Shown here: positions 33,330 to 45,705 of the stretch, piece after piece
How positions within the stretch are numbered: the stretch's first letter is position 1
Layout of the letters: every line of letters begins with the position of its first letter
Origin: Polytrichum commune
Lineage: Eukaryota > Streptophyta > Polytrichopsida > Polytrichales > Polytrichaceae
Length of the DNA: 64,000 nucleotides
Assembly (NCBI GenBank): GCA_950295325.1
Contig: OX485806.1
Span: forward strand, 58,957,169 to 59,021,168
Reading direction: 5' to 3'
Notes under the pieces: model-generated
What the model was told of the DNA's origin: nothing
The model's database searches: none
What the model saw: the letters and a program-made list of their open reading frames with translations, nothing else
Made by a program: the position numbers and the translations under genes

Positions 33330-35290
33330 GACATGTGGGGAAAAAGACCACGGATGGATGGACTCGGGATGGAAATGTAACCACTGGATCCCAAGAGTTA
33401 TGTAGTCATTAGGAACATATTAGGGAGGATAGATTTAGGATTATAGACCTAAGACGCTTGATCCAGGCTATTAATAGATACAGTCCTAAAATTAGCCGAG
33501 GATAACATTAATTTAATCTTACCAAAAACTAGATGTGAAAGACTATATAAGGAGGCCTACTTAAGGGCCCTAATACACTTCATTCGCTCAAGCAAATTTT
33601 ACATGAGTGTCAAGAGACCTCAAGCGTGCTACCTTTCGATAATGTGATACCTTTCTTGTGTTACCATTCTTATATCGAAAGGATTGACAAATCGGGCGAT
33701 ACATTAAAGACTTAGGAAGAGGATGGAATTCCTTATAACTTAAGGAAAACGACTAAGGTTGGAAACTTAAAGGACTCAAAAAGTTTAGGTGAAATACCTA
33801 AGGAAGAACTCGTCGCGAGACAACATTGTAAGAAGCCCGAGAGGGCTATCCCTTGAAGGACAATCACAAGATTTTGTACGAGCAACACTTGAGCTTAAAA
33901 AAGGATTTAAGTTGCTATCCGACGACTTGAGCAATTGTTGGACTAAGGTGTGTTATCCATGGCATTAGGATAGGCACCGCAAGGCATTAGATTTCCACAT
34001 ATGCTCCCGCATGCAATCGGAACATTCCCACAACATCTATCACTCAACGGAGGAGAATTAAGGAATTCCGAGCAACGTGAGAGATTGAAGATTTAGAAAA
34101 GGAATTAAAAACTTATGTGAACCCGTATGATTTTAAAAACTTGAGGTACGGGTTGAGTTGAGAATCCGATAAGGACTTAGGAAATACATGTAAGATTTAC
34201 CTAAGAGAATTTATTTAGAATGGGTTACGAGTGAATTATGTTTTGGGATTCTCATGAAAGCTAACTTAATGGCTAGAAGTGGATGTACCAAATACTTGAG
34301 TATAAAGGGAATTGAATTATGTGCCTCCATACTTGGCAACCTTTCGGATTTGATTTACCGGGATTACATCACCGCAACCACATGAGAGTATGATTACAAC
34401 CAATTGAGGGGCCGCCAAGTGGGCATATCAAACATCCTCTAGCAACCTATACCTCTTATCAATCCAAGGTGTTAGAGGAGAAATAAGTAGGGAATTAAAG
34501 AAATAAATGTGAGGCTTAATTAAGCTCTATCTTTGAGGGATATCTTAGGGAATTTGATAGATCTTATCCATCCCTTTTGAGAATAAGGCTACCAAAGGAG
34601 AGAGTGTATGAAGAATGTTTTCATGTCCGCGAGTTTAATACAAATCCGGGAAATATTTAACGAGGGAATATGCTTGCAAACATTTTTACATTGATACTTG
34701 GGTTGTGAACGACTCGCTAGTCATTCAAACCATGAAGGAGTTGGAGTGAATCTACAAGATATTAGACTTAAGGAATGATTTCCCTTCACAAACACTTAAC
34801 CTTGACATTAGAGAAGTAGGGAACATTATCTTAAGCTCTAAGGTACCTATCCATTTAGGAGATGATTTAAAAGGAACTACATACTAAGAGATGTTGTAGA
34901 AGTGTTCTCGTTAAGGGTACTTTCGGGGAACATAAACTTGACAACTTGGACACTTTATCCCTAGGGATTTATAAAAGGGTCTTGGACACAATATTCTTGA
35001 TTAAGAAAAATATTGTGTTACTAAATCTATTTAAAGGTTTAGGAACACCAAACCTTGACATTAGATTCAGGGAAACATAAACTTGTAATCTTAGACCGAC
35101 TACTCTTAGAGAGTTTATAAGGACATTGGAACTACATGTTACGGAATTGAGATACAGAAGAATGCAAACACCTTCACGAGTCTTAGAGAAGAGAAGATCT
35201 AATTTTGGTGGGAGTAACTTCCATGTAAACCGGTTCAGCAGCGGGTTACACCGTCTGAGGCTGGATGGTTGAAGGTGCCCTCCAACATTT
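33330..35290 (+). repeat. Probable 5' LTR and leader of a gag-bearing retrotransposon
   Basis: No gene is seen over almost 2 kb. A TATA box (TATATAA, 33544-33550) lies near the left end. The right end reads CCCTCCAACA then TTTTGGCAACCATGCTGGGG, which has the form of an LTR end (CA) followed by a primer-binding region (compare TTTGGCGACTCTGCTGGGGA-like sites of plant gypsy elements). The gag frame starts about 110 bp further. The tRNA is not identified and no 3' LTR was found, so the left boundary is approximate. Confidence 0.5.
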
Positions 35291-35397
35291 TGGCAACCAT
35301 GCTGGGGATTACGCCACATGGATGTTACACTTACCTAGATTAGAGATAAAATTTACAACATATTGTTTTGGGAAAAAAAGATGGATGGCAGGCATCA

Positions 35398-36000
35398 ATG
35401 GAGAACTTGTACTACCTGTATAATGGGAGACGCCAACAGGAGGCAAATGAGCAACGTAAGTGGGCTGAAACATTTGGACCGCGGAAACAAGACCGGATAG
35501 AAAGAGCTGTGCAGCGGAGGCTCGAACAGTTCAACCTACGAGGATTCATTTTGCAAGGACGTGAAGAAGAAATAGAAGAAGAGAACTCGGAACAACAAGG
35601 GATTCTGGCCGTAGGAAAATGGCCGTGGGATTACCCAAAGTATGGCGCAAGTAAAATCGCTTTGAGGAAATGGGAAGGAATCAGGAAGTTTCACGATCTT
35701 ATGTGGGATATGCAAAAGATCTACGAAGATAGAATATGGCAACTATTTAGAGAGAAGGAGATAGGTTTTACGTATCGGTCACAATTGGAGAGAGATATCG
35801 ACGAGTTACCAGAAGAGCTGCAAGCAGTGATCTTCTCCAAGGTTTGGAACGACGGAAAGGAGGGGATCAGCGCCTATGTTCTAGGAGCAACTAGACATCG
35901 AGGTTATCATTACAAGCAAGAAGGATTGTTGTACGATTTGTATGTTAAGAAGATATTTTTACCTCTGTATGGTGGTTTGAATGGTAGGATGGGAAACTAG
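35398..36000 (+). CDS. Gag-leader ORF of unknown function, conserved in two copies
   Basis: A 201-residue frame starts at the ATG of MENLYYLYNGRRQQ. A second copy lies inverted at 63342-63941 and starts at the same Met (MENIYYLYCGR). The two proteins agree along their whole length, with a three-residue indel (ELPEELQ against EELQ). Conserved blocks are KWAE.FGPRKQD, QFNLRGFI, WPWDYPKY, KFHDLMWDMQK, EKEIGFTY, GATRHRGYHYKQEGLLYDLY and FLPLYGGLNG. The conservation of the frame argues for selection on the protein while the element was active. It lies between the primer-binding region and Gag. I do not recognise the fold; it may be a Gag N-terminal extension or a separate protein. Confidence 0.6.
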   Translation: MENLYYLYNGRRQQEANEQRKWAETFGPRKQDRIERAVQRRLEQFNLRGFILQGREEEIEEENSEQQGILAVGKWPWDYPKYGASKIALRKWEGIRKFHDLMWDMQKIYEDRIWQLFREKEIGFTYRSQLERDIDELPEELQAVIFSKVWNDGKEGISAYVLGATRHRGYHYKQEGLLYDLYVKKIFLPLYGGLNGRMGN

Positions 36001-36508
36001 GATTCAGAATAGAAGCATAACCAAAAAGAAACAAGGCAAGGAAAACTTAACTCCAAGTGAATCATCTATAGGCAAACAGGTGAAGTACGGGTGCATTGAG
36101 GCGTCAGTGCTGGGAGAGCCGGCCAAGACATGATCCCGAAACACTCTCAGTAGCGTACATGGTTGACCATGAGGACACATCTAGCACGAGAAGCACATCA
36201 CCAACCCCAAGGGAACAAGAAGCAGAGCGGAGGCATGTGGAGCGCATGCACTCTAGAGAGGATTCCGTGAGACGGAACGAACAACAGGAAAAAAAAAAAA
36301 AAAGTACGCTAGGCGTACGCGTCAAAGAACTACAGGAGAAGAAGAAAATCGAAATGCTTCTGAACCACCAGCAATAGGTTCCCATACCACCAAACCCATC
36401 CACCATAGAAGTCATAGTGAAGGAGGAGGTAACGAGAAGACATACAAAGGGGATAAAGACACGAATGAGGACGACTTAGCTCAAGAAGAAAGCGAGGACG
36501 AAGATGAT
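36001..36508 (+). pseudogene. Frame-shifted linker between leader ORF and Gag
   Basis: The reading frame from about 36096 contains VDHEDTSSTRSTSPTPREQE and RHVERMHSRED. It is also present in the inverted copy (62814-62996, and again in part near 63200). A run of 13 A at about 36289 shifts the frame. It belongs to the same gag-coding region and is Ser/Glu/Arg-rich. Confidence 0.6.
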
Positions 36509-37858
36509 GTGATAATCGGTACCCCTCTTGGGACCTATGTTATAAGAACAAAAGGTACATGTAAAAGCACCGGTACGCATACCCCGGTAAGTGGGGCGCA
36601 TGATAAAGGTAAAGCTCATCAAGGAAACACGAACAAGGAAGACCTTCTCAACCACAGGACTTGGGAAGAGTTAAAAAGAAATTTTGAGATGCAATTTAGC
36701 TACGAGGATTCCGGTTTCTCCGGAGGGAGCACACAGAACAACACCGACCAAGAAGTAAAGAAACCTATCAGTCAAGAGGAGTTTGACGAACTTAGGAGGA
36801 AGTTTGAGGAGAGACACACGCAATTCCAAAACATTGGAGTTAACCCCGGAGTCAGGCCACCCCCAGCAAACAACAACAACGTACCAAGTTTTGGGAACAA
36901 CCCACCTAACCCGGCCAACATGGCCGCTCAACAACGGAGAACAAAGGTTCCCTTACCCACCTATAAAGGTAAGACTGATCCTGATACTTACATGCAGGAA
37001 TTTAACAATGTTTGTCTTGCCAACCAGGAAGACACCGATGCGATCAAGCTACAATTATTTCTAGTTACTTTAAAGAAGCGGGCACTAGAATGGTATTCTC
37101 AATTTGGCCCACACCATTTTCCGGATTGGCCAGCCTTGGGAGCTGCCTTTCTGATGAGATTTAGATCCAAGAAATCGGAGGGAGAAGTAATTGAGAGTCT
37201 AGGATCTCTCAAGCAGAAGAAGGATGAAACAGTCGAAGAATTTTACAAACGGGTGATGGTGGAATCATCAAAGATCAATCCACAGCCCAGTGATCATTTC
37301 AAAAAAGCATGGTTTCTTAACGGCCTTAAGAAGGAGTATGCCAAACATATTGATCTCATGCCAACCGATGACTTAGACGAAACCAAGGCCTTAGCTCGGA
37401 AATTGGAGCTAGGTCAGATGAGGAAAGGAAGATTCCTCGATGAAAGTGACAGCGACGACTCGAGCGATGACTCAGAAGAAGAATGCAAGAAGAAGAAGAG
37501 AAAGTCAAAGGGTAAGAGAAACGACTCTACCAAAGATGACATAAAGACCCTCAGGGAAGAGATTGAAGGACTAGCTCTAGGGAGCAGGAAATTTCGAACG
37601 GGCATCAACTGCCGGAGATGCCGAAATGAAGGACACTACGTGCAGGAGTGTCAGATGAAGCAGTGCACCAACTGCAACAGCCTAACGCATAACACAAGTG
37701 AATGTGTCTATGAACGGCACGAATCTCGGAGACCCCGGGAAAGGAGATATGGGGTAAATCAAGTGCAACCCCAAACCAATCGAAGGCCAGGAGCGATAAC
37801 TCCTAGGCGAGACATGAATGATCGAAGGGTTCGGTTTGAACCAAGGACTGAGTTTTGA
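36509..37858 (+). CDS. Retrotransposon Gag with two zinc knuckles
   Basis: A 449-residue uninterrupted frame. Residues about 145-290 form a retrotrans_gag-type capsid domain (VPLPTYKGKTDPDTYMQEF, ALEWYSQFGPHHFPDWPALG, FLMRFRSKKSEGEVIESLGS, KDETVEEFYKRVM). An acidic-basic linker (DESDSDDSSDDSEEE, KKKKRKSKGKR) follows, then two CX2CX4HX4C knuckles, CRRCRNEGHYVQEC and CTNCNSLTHNTSEC. This is a typical Ty3/gypsy Gag that forms particles and binds RNA. The frame ends at 37858 and no protease or polymerase follows in this orientation, so the element is truncated or depends on pol from elsewhere. The start codon is uncertain, because the frame may join the upstream linker. Confidence 0.85.
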   Translation: MIIGTPLGTYVIRTKGTCKSTGTHTPVSGAHDKGKAHQGNTNKEDLLNHRTWEELKRNFEMQFSYEDSGFSGGSTQNNTDQEVKKPISQEEFDELRRKFEERHTQFQNIGVNPGVRPPPANNNNVPSFGNNPPNPANMAAQQRRTKVPLPTYKGKTDPDTYMQEFNNVCLANQEDTDAIKLQLFLVTLKKRALEWYSQFGPHHFPDWPALGAAFLMRFRSKKSEGEVIESLGSLKQKKDETVEEFYKRVMVESSKINPQPSDHFKKAWFLNGLKKEYAKHIDLMPTDDLDETKALARKLELGQMRKGRFLDESDSDDSSDDSEEECKKKKRKSKGKRNDSTKDDIKTLREEIEGLALGSRKFRTGINCRRCRNEGHYVQECQMKQCTNCNSLTHNTSECVYERHESRRPRERRYGVNQVQPQTNRRPGAITPRRDMNDRRVRFEPRTEF

Positions 37859-38162
37859 ACCAAGGATTGGCTTTCCGGATCCGGATAGTCCTTTGGAAGT
37901 CCTTATTCCGGGACTTGCTTTCCGGAATGAACCTCTATAATTAAGTCTTACTCCTACATGCATCTTTCTTCAATACCTACCTACTTCCTACCTTCATTGA
38001 TGATTGGGTTCATCCAGTGAAGACGTCCCTATATGGTCAGAATCCGGATTTCTCTCACAACCAGTCCGGATCAGCCTAATCTTTCATGGCAGATCACACA
38101 GAGAATCCGGATGGTTCCCGGAACTACAACGACAGAAAGGTCAAGATTCGTCCGGAGATCTG

Positions 38163-38635
38163 TTAATCCGGGATAAGTGGGTGATCCATGCCACTTTCCG
38201 GATTGCCCCGCCCAGGACCCGTGAGACCTCTTCAAAAGATCGGATGGCGTAAGTCCGGCACCTCCTTGATCTTACCCAATCCTAACGACAGCTATCTCAC
38301 ATGGATGTTACCCAGGCATCCGGAATAATGAGGTTTTCTTCCCACTACACGCCGGAAAGGCTCTCCGGACCGGACACCTAACCGTTCCGATTTCTCTCCC
38401 CCTTCCGACGGATTGATCTGGCTACAGCGAACTTAGGCTCAACTAAGTCTGAGATAACTAGGCGATTCGTACCACTTTCCGGATTGCCCCGCATAGGATC
38501 CATGAGACCTCTTCAAAAGGTCGGATGGCGTAAGTCTGGCACCTTCCTGATCTTACCCAATCCTAATTACGGCTATCTCACATAAGCGTTACCCAGACAT
38601 CCGGAATAATGAGGTTTCCTTCCCACTACACTCAG
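38163..38635. repeat. Direct duplication of about 180 bp
   Basis: 38163-38350 and 38455-38635 share CCACTTTCCGGATTGCCCCG, GAGACCTCTTCAAAAG, ATCTTACCCAATCCTAA and CATCCGGAATAATGAGGTTT, with spacing about 290 bp. They lie in a segment dense in CCGG and TCCGGA. Confidence 0.8.
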
Positions 38636-38639
38636 AAAG

Positions 38640-41600
38640 GAGCCATAGTATTGTAGTCGGATCCGATCTGGGTTTCCTCTCCTTTGTCCTATCTGTACTT
38701 CCTACTCATCCATTCCCTCTAGATCTGCAACATTCTCCTAACAATCCGTGCACAAAACAAGTCAGAATAGATGGAGAACTAGAGTTTTATTGAGTAGGGA
38801 GCAACAACATACAACATCGGAGAAGAGAACCCTTCTCAAGCTCCTTATTCAACCTTAAATAGAGGCCACAATCCCTAACTACCGGTGGCGGCCCAGGCGG
38901 CCGCTTAGAAAATCCCAGGCAGCGGGAAATCCGGAAACGCGTCCTTCGCGGAATTCTTGAATGTGGTACTTTTGGGCCACCCCCTTTCGAGGGAGCCTAA
39001 AAGTATCACACAAGCCCTTCGGTGAAGGTGGCCTGCATTTGCAGGCGCCCAAGCCGAACCCGGATGATAGGTGTATAACGTGAATAATTAGATTTTTAAG
39101 GGAGATTAAATATGCGTCGTAGTACCTCCGGAGGTTAGGCCTTAGTTTTTTACTAGTGTGGCTTTAAACTCCACTAACCAATTTCATATCTAGTTCTAAC
39201 CTTAACCTACAACCTATTCTACGCGCAGACGCACCAGCCTTGAAACCAAGGCAATCCTAATTTGTGAATTGGGATGGTTCTGATACACCCAACCGGGTGT
39301 GACTCATACCACCCTAACTCAACGAACGGAATAACGACAATTTGATGGACCATTCAATTCTTCCTATTTCTTTATTTAGTTCTATTTAGTTTTCTAAGCG
39401 GGGGAACTTGGCCTAAGTCCCACCCTTCACACAAATTCCTTCTTAATTACTTACTTTTGTTTGCACGTCCTAACTTACTACATTAACATATTAGGCATCA
39501 CCCCTTACCTCGGGTCTCTTGCCAACAAGGGTTTACGATTTATTTTGTATGTTTTGATTGTTAAATGTGTTTACACTGGATAGACCACGAAATGCAACTC
39601 AATGGGACCAGGGTGACGGGCGACCTGTAGGTTCAACCTGTTGCGCAATCTTCATAAATTGGGGCCATTACTCCCAATTTATGGGGCCAACAACATAATA
39701 GTGGATTCGCGGGTCATTAACCCCACCTTTCCACCAACAACATTCAGAGTGGTCGTGTCGGTGATTAATCCGACTTACCACACACGAAACTTGCTAATAA
39801 ATGAAGCTACTACCACAAAACATACCAAGGGCCCCGAAAACAATGGAATTGGGTACTCCCTTGGCGGTCAAGTGGTCAAGCTACTTGACCTTACGAGATA
39901 GGTGAGTGGGTTTAGAGATGCGTACCTTAGCCGTGCTCCCTCCAATCCTAAATGGAAGGCTTAAGGTTAGTTAATTTACCTCAATTTTCCTCGGTTGATT
40001 TGGGCTTGATGTAGGCCGAGCCGCTACCTCCTTCCTTGCTCCACTTTCCGAGCGTCGACCTTGCCTCCTTCTTTGTAACTAGTTTGGTAGTAAGCGTACC
40101 TTAGTTAACAATTAAAATATAAAGTGTTATTCTGCCCTGTAATTTAATCCTAAGCATAATATTTATACTTAGTGCACCAAATTATCTTTCCAATGATCTA
40201 AAAATCACTCTAATCGGATAAGAAATGCAAAAGTTATGAGGGTTGGAAGTGTGAGGTCGATTCAACCGACCCTTCCAACCCACCTATCTACCTTCTAACT
40301 TCAAAAATTCATAGCACATTCCTTACTACTTGGATCTAGGCTTTCCTTATACCATTGGAAAGCTATGAACAAGCTCTAACTAGAAAAATTATGACATCAG
40401 CAGGTTAAGCTAATAGAAATTCAGCGGACTCCTTGTAACACAGCAGTCAATCAAGAAGGCTTAAACTATGTATCTCGCCTTCAACAATTCATATCTAATT
40501 CAAATCTTAGTCAAATCAAACGTTCTATATGACCCTGGAGAGATATTAAAAATATGTATTTGATAAAAATATGTGATTAGAAAGGTAAGCCGAAGTGAAC
40601 CCAGCAGATCCTCTGTAATGCAGCAGTCAACCAAAAGTTCTCAAACTATGTGTCCCATCTTGCACAATTCATAACTAATTCAAATCATGCTCAAATCAAA
40701 TGTTCTAAGCCATTTTGGAAAGCTACACAAAAGTTCTACTTGGGAAAAATATAATTTCTTGGAATTAAAATTCCTATTGGGCTTGCAGGTCTGATCCAGC
40801 AGCCGCTACCCACAAGACCACCCAGTTTTTCTACTCCATCTTTGAAAATCCATAACTAATTGTCATCTCAACCAAATCACAAATGGGAAACGGCTATGGA
40901 TAGCTATATGAAATCTCTCTAAGAGAAAAATGATAAGTATCTTGTTCTAGCTTTTGAACTAAGCCTTCAGGGCATTGGCAGATGAGGTCTATAATGCCTC
41001 TACTCAAAACTCTACCATCCAACCTACCTCTACAAAAAAAGGAATAATTTTGTTGGTGTGTTAATAAACACACAACCTAACTAGGAGAGAGAGAGTAGAG
41101 GAGGTTCTCAAGCCTTTCTTTTAGACCATTGAGAATACATGCTAAAGGATTTTTTCCTAACTACATTGAAGCAGGGCTTCGCCCAAAAACTAGAGAAAGA
41201 GAGAGAGCTACAAGGTGGAAGGAGGGGTTTTTAAACCCTCTCACAAAAGGGTTGGACCCCTCCTCCACCGGATCCATTTTTCAAACCCTTTCCCGAAATT
41301 TTGGCTCGGGGGTTTTCCCGGTTGAGGTTGCCACCCTCTCGCCGAGGTGGCTCCGACAAAAAACCTTTAGAAATCTTTCTAATTTTTCCGCCATCGAGTT
41401 GGCAAGGGGGCAAGTGGGCAAGTATCCCCCTTGCTCTCTTTCTTTTTTGTCTTCAAAATTCTTCACGCCGATTTTATCTTCTTACGTAAAACACCTCCAA
41501 TAGTCTTGTGTGCCTCACACTAACTAATAAACTAACACTTGCTTAGCTAGCATCTACTAACATTTGCTTAATAACTAGCATCTACTAATATTTGCTTAGC

Positions 41601-41760
41601 TAGTTGTTTTTACTAGCTAGCACATTTTTTCTACTTTGCTATCTTTTAGCACTACTTAGTTTCATTTTGACCTTCCTTCTTCTAGGCTAAATGCTAAATG
41701 AACTAATTTTCCCTAAATTCCCTATCAATTCTAACTTTTAATGCTAACATTCTGACTAAA
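38640..41760. other. Non-coding retroelement DNA with 180-bp repeats
   Basis: No coding segment is supported. Between about 40380 and 40900 three degenerate units of 170-180 bp recur (CACAATTCATAACTAATTCA followed by CTCAAATCAAATGTTCT; CCAGCAG...CAGCAGTCAA). This kind of sequence is frequent in the LTRs and untranslated regions of large plant gypsy elements. Confidence 0.55.
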
Positions 41761-42426
41761 AGTGATCCCGCAGAGTGGTGGACCACTCAAAGGGTTCACA
41801 TTGGATCTCGATCCGCTTTTCGCGCTGACAAAATTTGAATTTACAGTTTTGCCAAAAACTCAAAAGGGGATTCCTAACCTCTGCCTACCTAATTCTGAAC
41901 TATCTACAGCTAATCTACCTAAGCCTAATCTAAGTGGTGCGATGCTTCTTCGAAGCCGTCCCTTCCTTGGATTGACTCGCGGGCTCGCTGATGGCGAAAG
42001 AGCCTCCCCCGAGGGTCAAAAGTCGTCGCTCCTGCAGCCTTGTAAATACCCTCCTCATGTTTGGGGAGGGGGCGACCTCTTCTTCAGAATCGTCTACCAC
42101 AGCCGGATCCTCTCCCGATCCGGATCACGCTGCACCGAAAGCATTATTCTCCTTCCGGGACCTCTGGCCAGGTGAGGGGTCATTTCCGGTGGCCCGCTCC
42201 CTGTTCCGGCCACATGAGACGGAAGTCGTCCGGGGATCCCTGGCGGACATCGCATGTGAGGGTCGAGGAGCCCACGGCTCCACTATCATGCAGTCAAGAG
42301 CAAGAACGGGCAAAACCTGGGATACCAGTGCCTTCTCCTATCCGGAGTCTTTGTCCGATCCGGCATCCTCATCTTTTCCGGAGTTCTGGCCCTCTCCGGC
42401 GTTCGAGACCGCCCTGACGCCCTACC

Positions 42427-44005
42427 CTAACCCCGATTCGGTGATTGTCCCCATCCGGACCTGGTTGACCGTTCTGTACTCTTCCGTCGAACCAAGGATG
42501 AGCGGGGCCGTTCCGGAACAGGGGTCTTCTCTCGATCCGGAATTCGTCTGGATTCCGGTGGCTGGGAAGTTCCGGTTGGCTGATTGGGCCCCGCACCCAC
42601 TTGTGAGGCCGGAACCAGTTCCACTTGCCCAATAACCTCGTACAGAATGCCCGTCGAAGATCCGGGTGGACCCGGATAGAGCATCCGCATGGGGGTACCA
42701 CCTGGTAGCAGCTTCTGGATCTCCTTGAGCGGATCCTTCATCGAGTGGGAGTATCTTACCAGGATTGGGAGCGTTTTCCGGGCGGAAGACGGATCCGCTG
42801 ACTCCATCAGCAGGTCGTAGAGGTGTGCCTTGTTGACGATCTCTCCCGGATGGCCCACCAACTCCCGGACCCGGCTCAGAACCACAACTTGTTCCGCCTA
42901 GTATTTCCGGATTTCTTCGCTCTTCTGGGCGAGCTCCCGGGTCATAGCGGCCAGCTGTGCCTTCTCCATCTCCAGGGTCTCCACCTGTTTCCGGTCCGTT
43001 CGCTTGACCAACTCCTGGAGGATATTTCCGGGTCCACAATTGCCTAAGGCCCTGTTCACTCCACGAGTGATGTGCTCCATCCGGAAGTACTAGTTCTGGA
43101 GCTTCGTCAACTCATCCCGAACACGCTTAAAGGGGGCTTCCGGAAACTCAAAGGTGGAGAGATTGATGTCCTTCCAAGGGATTTCCCGGCTGGGTCCGGT
43201 TTCCTGTCAAGGCGGTGGCGAGTCGGGTTTCCGGACCTTCGGAGGAGACGAAACCGGAGGTGGTTCCGGAACTACTGTGTCGCTCGAGTTTTCTATTCTG
43301 GTCTCCACAACTTCGACTTCCGGACCGATTTTGTACACCACCTCATCTTCCGTTATTGTCAGCATGTCCTCCTCCTCTTCGTTGATGCAGTCGTGGTGTT
43401 GGTAGAGGTGGAGGATGTAAGGGGAAAGAAAGAGGGTTTCCGACCAATGTGGGGGATGGATTTCTCCACATACTCTTGAATTAATCTACCCCAATTGATA
43501 GGGCGGGCTCCGGACATGGCCCCGAACAGGGTGTTGACCATGGTATTGTTGAGTCGCTTGGGCTTTTCTGTACTAAGGATGGGGAGAATGAATTCTATGA
43601 CCCTCCTCTCTCTAAGGTTCCGACAATTCCCGGGATGGAATCCGTCCTTCGGATCCGGATCTGTTCGGAATTTTCCCACATAGAAACTGTCCCTGCGGCT
43701 AGCCCAGCCCTCACCCTTTCCTTTTGGAAACCCGTAAACTCCAGCCCATACCTCCGGCGCCCACTTCTTCGGCTCCTGCCTCATTGTCCGAAGCCACTGA
43801 TTTCCCCTCTCAAACAGAAATTCCCGCAATGTGGCCTCCGCCCGAAGATTCCAGGGTTTGGCGAGTAATCCCTCACAACCCATCTGGATAAGGTTCTCTA
43901 TGAGCTCCTTCAGCTCGGAATCTCTTTTCGGGGTGGCCGGCGATACCGGTTTCACGGGAATTGGGACCTGCTCCCTCTCATCTTCCTCTCACGCTTCCGG
44001 CATTT
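42427..44005 (-). pseudogene. Minus-strand accessory ORF of a CCGG-rich retroelement
   Basis: In minus order, MPEA (44005) leads into VPIPVKPVSPATPKRDSELK. A 198-residue frame follows with WASRRDSFYVGKF, RERRVIEFILPILSTEKPKR, NTLFGAMSGARPINWGRLIQ and SIPHIGRKPSFFPLT. Next comes a Glu-rich coiled part (KQVETLEMEKAQLAAMTREL) and a Pro/Arg-rich C-terminus. The block with INWGRLIQEYV recalls the I-N-x-G-R-I-I element of putative plant transposon protein domains found in Athila/Ogre-like accessory ORFs; that relation is tentative. Three or more stops and frame changes break it. Its codons are rich in CCGG, unlike the surroundings. Confidence 0.45.
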
Positions 44006-45700
44006 TGCTTCGCACCCTCAATCCTCTAACAATCCCCAGCTTCTTCCCTCCAGAGTTCTATTCGCTAACCACTAAGGAATCCCAACAAACTAACTGCTGG
44101 TGACTCAAAAAACAGCTCACCACTCGTTCTCTCGACAATGCCGCTCGCGCAAATGGCTCGGAGAAGGAGACAAATCCTTTTAAGTACTTTCTCCCTCTTC
44201 CTCTAACGGTTCTGGGTCCGTAACCGCTTCCTCCACAACCGTTCGGATTCCATTGCAACCGTTCGGGTTCCGGTGTAACCATTTTCCGGACCGGACCGTT
44301 TACAAACAGTCTCCCTGGATTAAGTTCCAGTGCAGCCAAAGTGTCTGTTCTAACCATTTTAACGCGTAAGGCGGATGCTTAGAACCTTATTTCATAAAAC
44401 AACTAACCTACCCTAGAAAACCCTACTTTGAGACCAATACCAGGGTATTATCCGGATATTAATCCGGTTAGGAAGCCAATCCGGACTTCCGTGGATTTTT
44501 GGGCTCCCACACCTTGCCTTCATGAGAACCTTCTTAATTGGGCCCCATTAAAACTATTTGTGAAGTTTCCATAACATTATTCAGCCATGTGGGTCGATTC
44601 CATGACCCTGGAATATGTCAACTATATTTCATGGACCCTCAAAACAGATTGGGAATGTTTGTTTACTTTTCATACATTCAAGCTGAACTTCAAAATTTGG
44701 GTGGAGTTTTGCTCCCAACACTATGCACAGTAATTATTGTTCATACTCGGAATATTTGCACGCATTTATTGTTCATCCCAATATTGCTCCCTTGATATTA
44801 CTATTAATAAAAGAATTATCATTGAAACTACTGACACTATTCACAATATTCTTACTATTCAAACCGGCACTATTCATTGTTTGTACCAGCGTCAATTTCT
44901 TCCTATTGTCTAAGTTTCTTCCCATGAAGGTAAGATGGTGGAGGCCCATGTCAGATGCTAAATATAGAATGGAACACAACCATGCAGCTAAATATTGTTA
45001 TGTCTAGGTCAAACTCTGGGTGAGTTAGCTATAGGTAAGTTTGAGAGTTATGTATAAAGTGACTCAAGTTTTCTTAAGGCTTAGATTAACATATGAAAAT
45101 AGTAAGGCCAAACTGATAGAACCTGACTTTCTAGGTTATCATACTAGGATCAATGGGCCAAGCTAGCTTTACATAGGCCAATCCAGGATTTGAGGTGCCT
45201 AGGTCCCATGGGTGAGACCCTATTTTAGATCCTAATTTTTTCTCAAAAATATTTTGAATTAAATGAGGTCCAAGAAATTTCACCGATGTTTTCACAACAC
45301 AAGACGCTCTAATGAGCTCTTAATTGAAGAGTCCTTCAAAGAGGCACCCTATTCCTTGTTTTGCCCCTATTTGCGGGACTTTGCGGATAAATCTACTTTT
45401 TCAATAGAGTTTGAAAAGAAGGGTTTAAATGATATCATTCAAGAGTTGAGAAAAATTCACCTTCGCTCCCCATTTCGCATCCTGAGCTCTCACAAACACT
45501 AGTGCACTGAGCAAAATATCGCTCTGCACAATCATCAAACAGTCGAAAATCTCTTCAGCATTACATGCTTTGTTTTGTTGATGTACAGGCATCACATCAT
45601 CTTATGAGACGCGGTAGCCCCAACAGCAATGAAAATAATGGAGGAATCACATGAAGATAGTATACGTACAAAATAGTTCAATAGGAAAATAAGGTTGTCT
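44006..45700. other. Right edge of the retroelement insertion and CACTA interior
   Basis: CCGG-rich DNA ends at about 44513, where the minus strand reads TGTGGGAGCCCAAAAATCC, a possible LTR start. Beyond it lies AT-rich DNA without a recognised gene. No target duplication was identified, so the boundary is approximate. Confidence 0.4.
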
Positions 45701-45705
45701 TCTTA

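Noticed and set aside
33377-33377. A precise LTR start at TGTAACCACTGG
   Set aside because: No paired LTR and no target duplication were found, so several TG positions are equally possible.
41129-42175. Plus-strand open frames of 124-214 codons in 41.1-42.6 kb
   Set aside because: They lie opposite or next to the CCGG-rich minus-strand ORF and show no family resemblance; GC-rich composition alone opens the frames.
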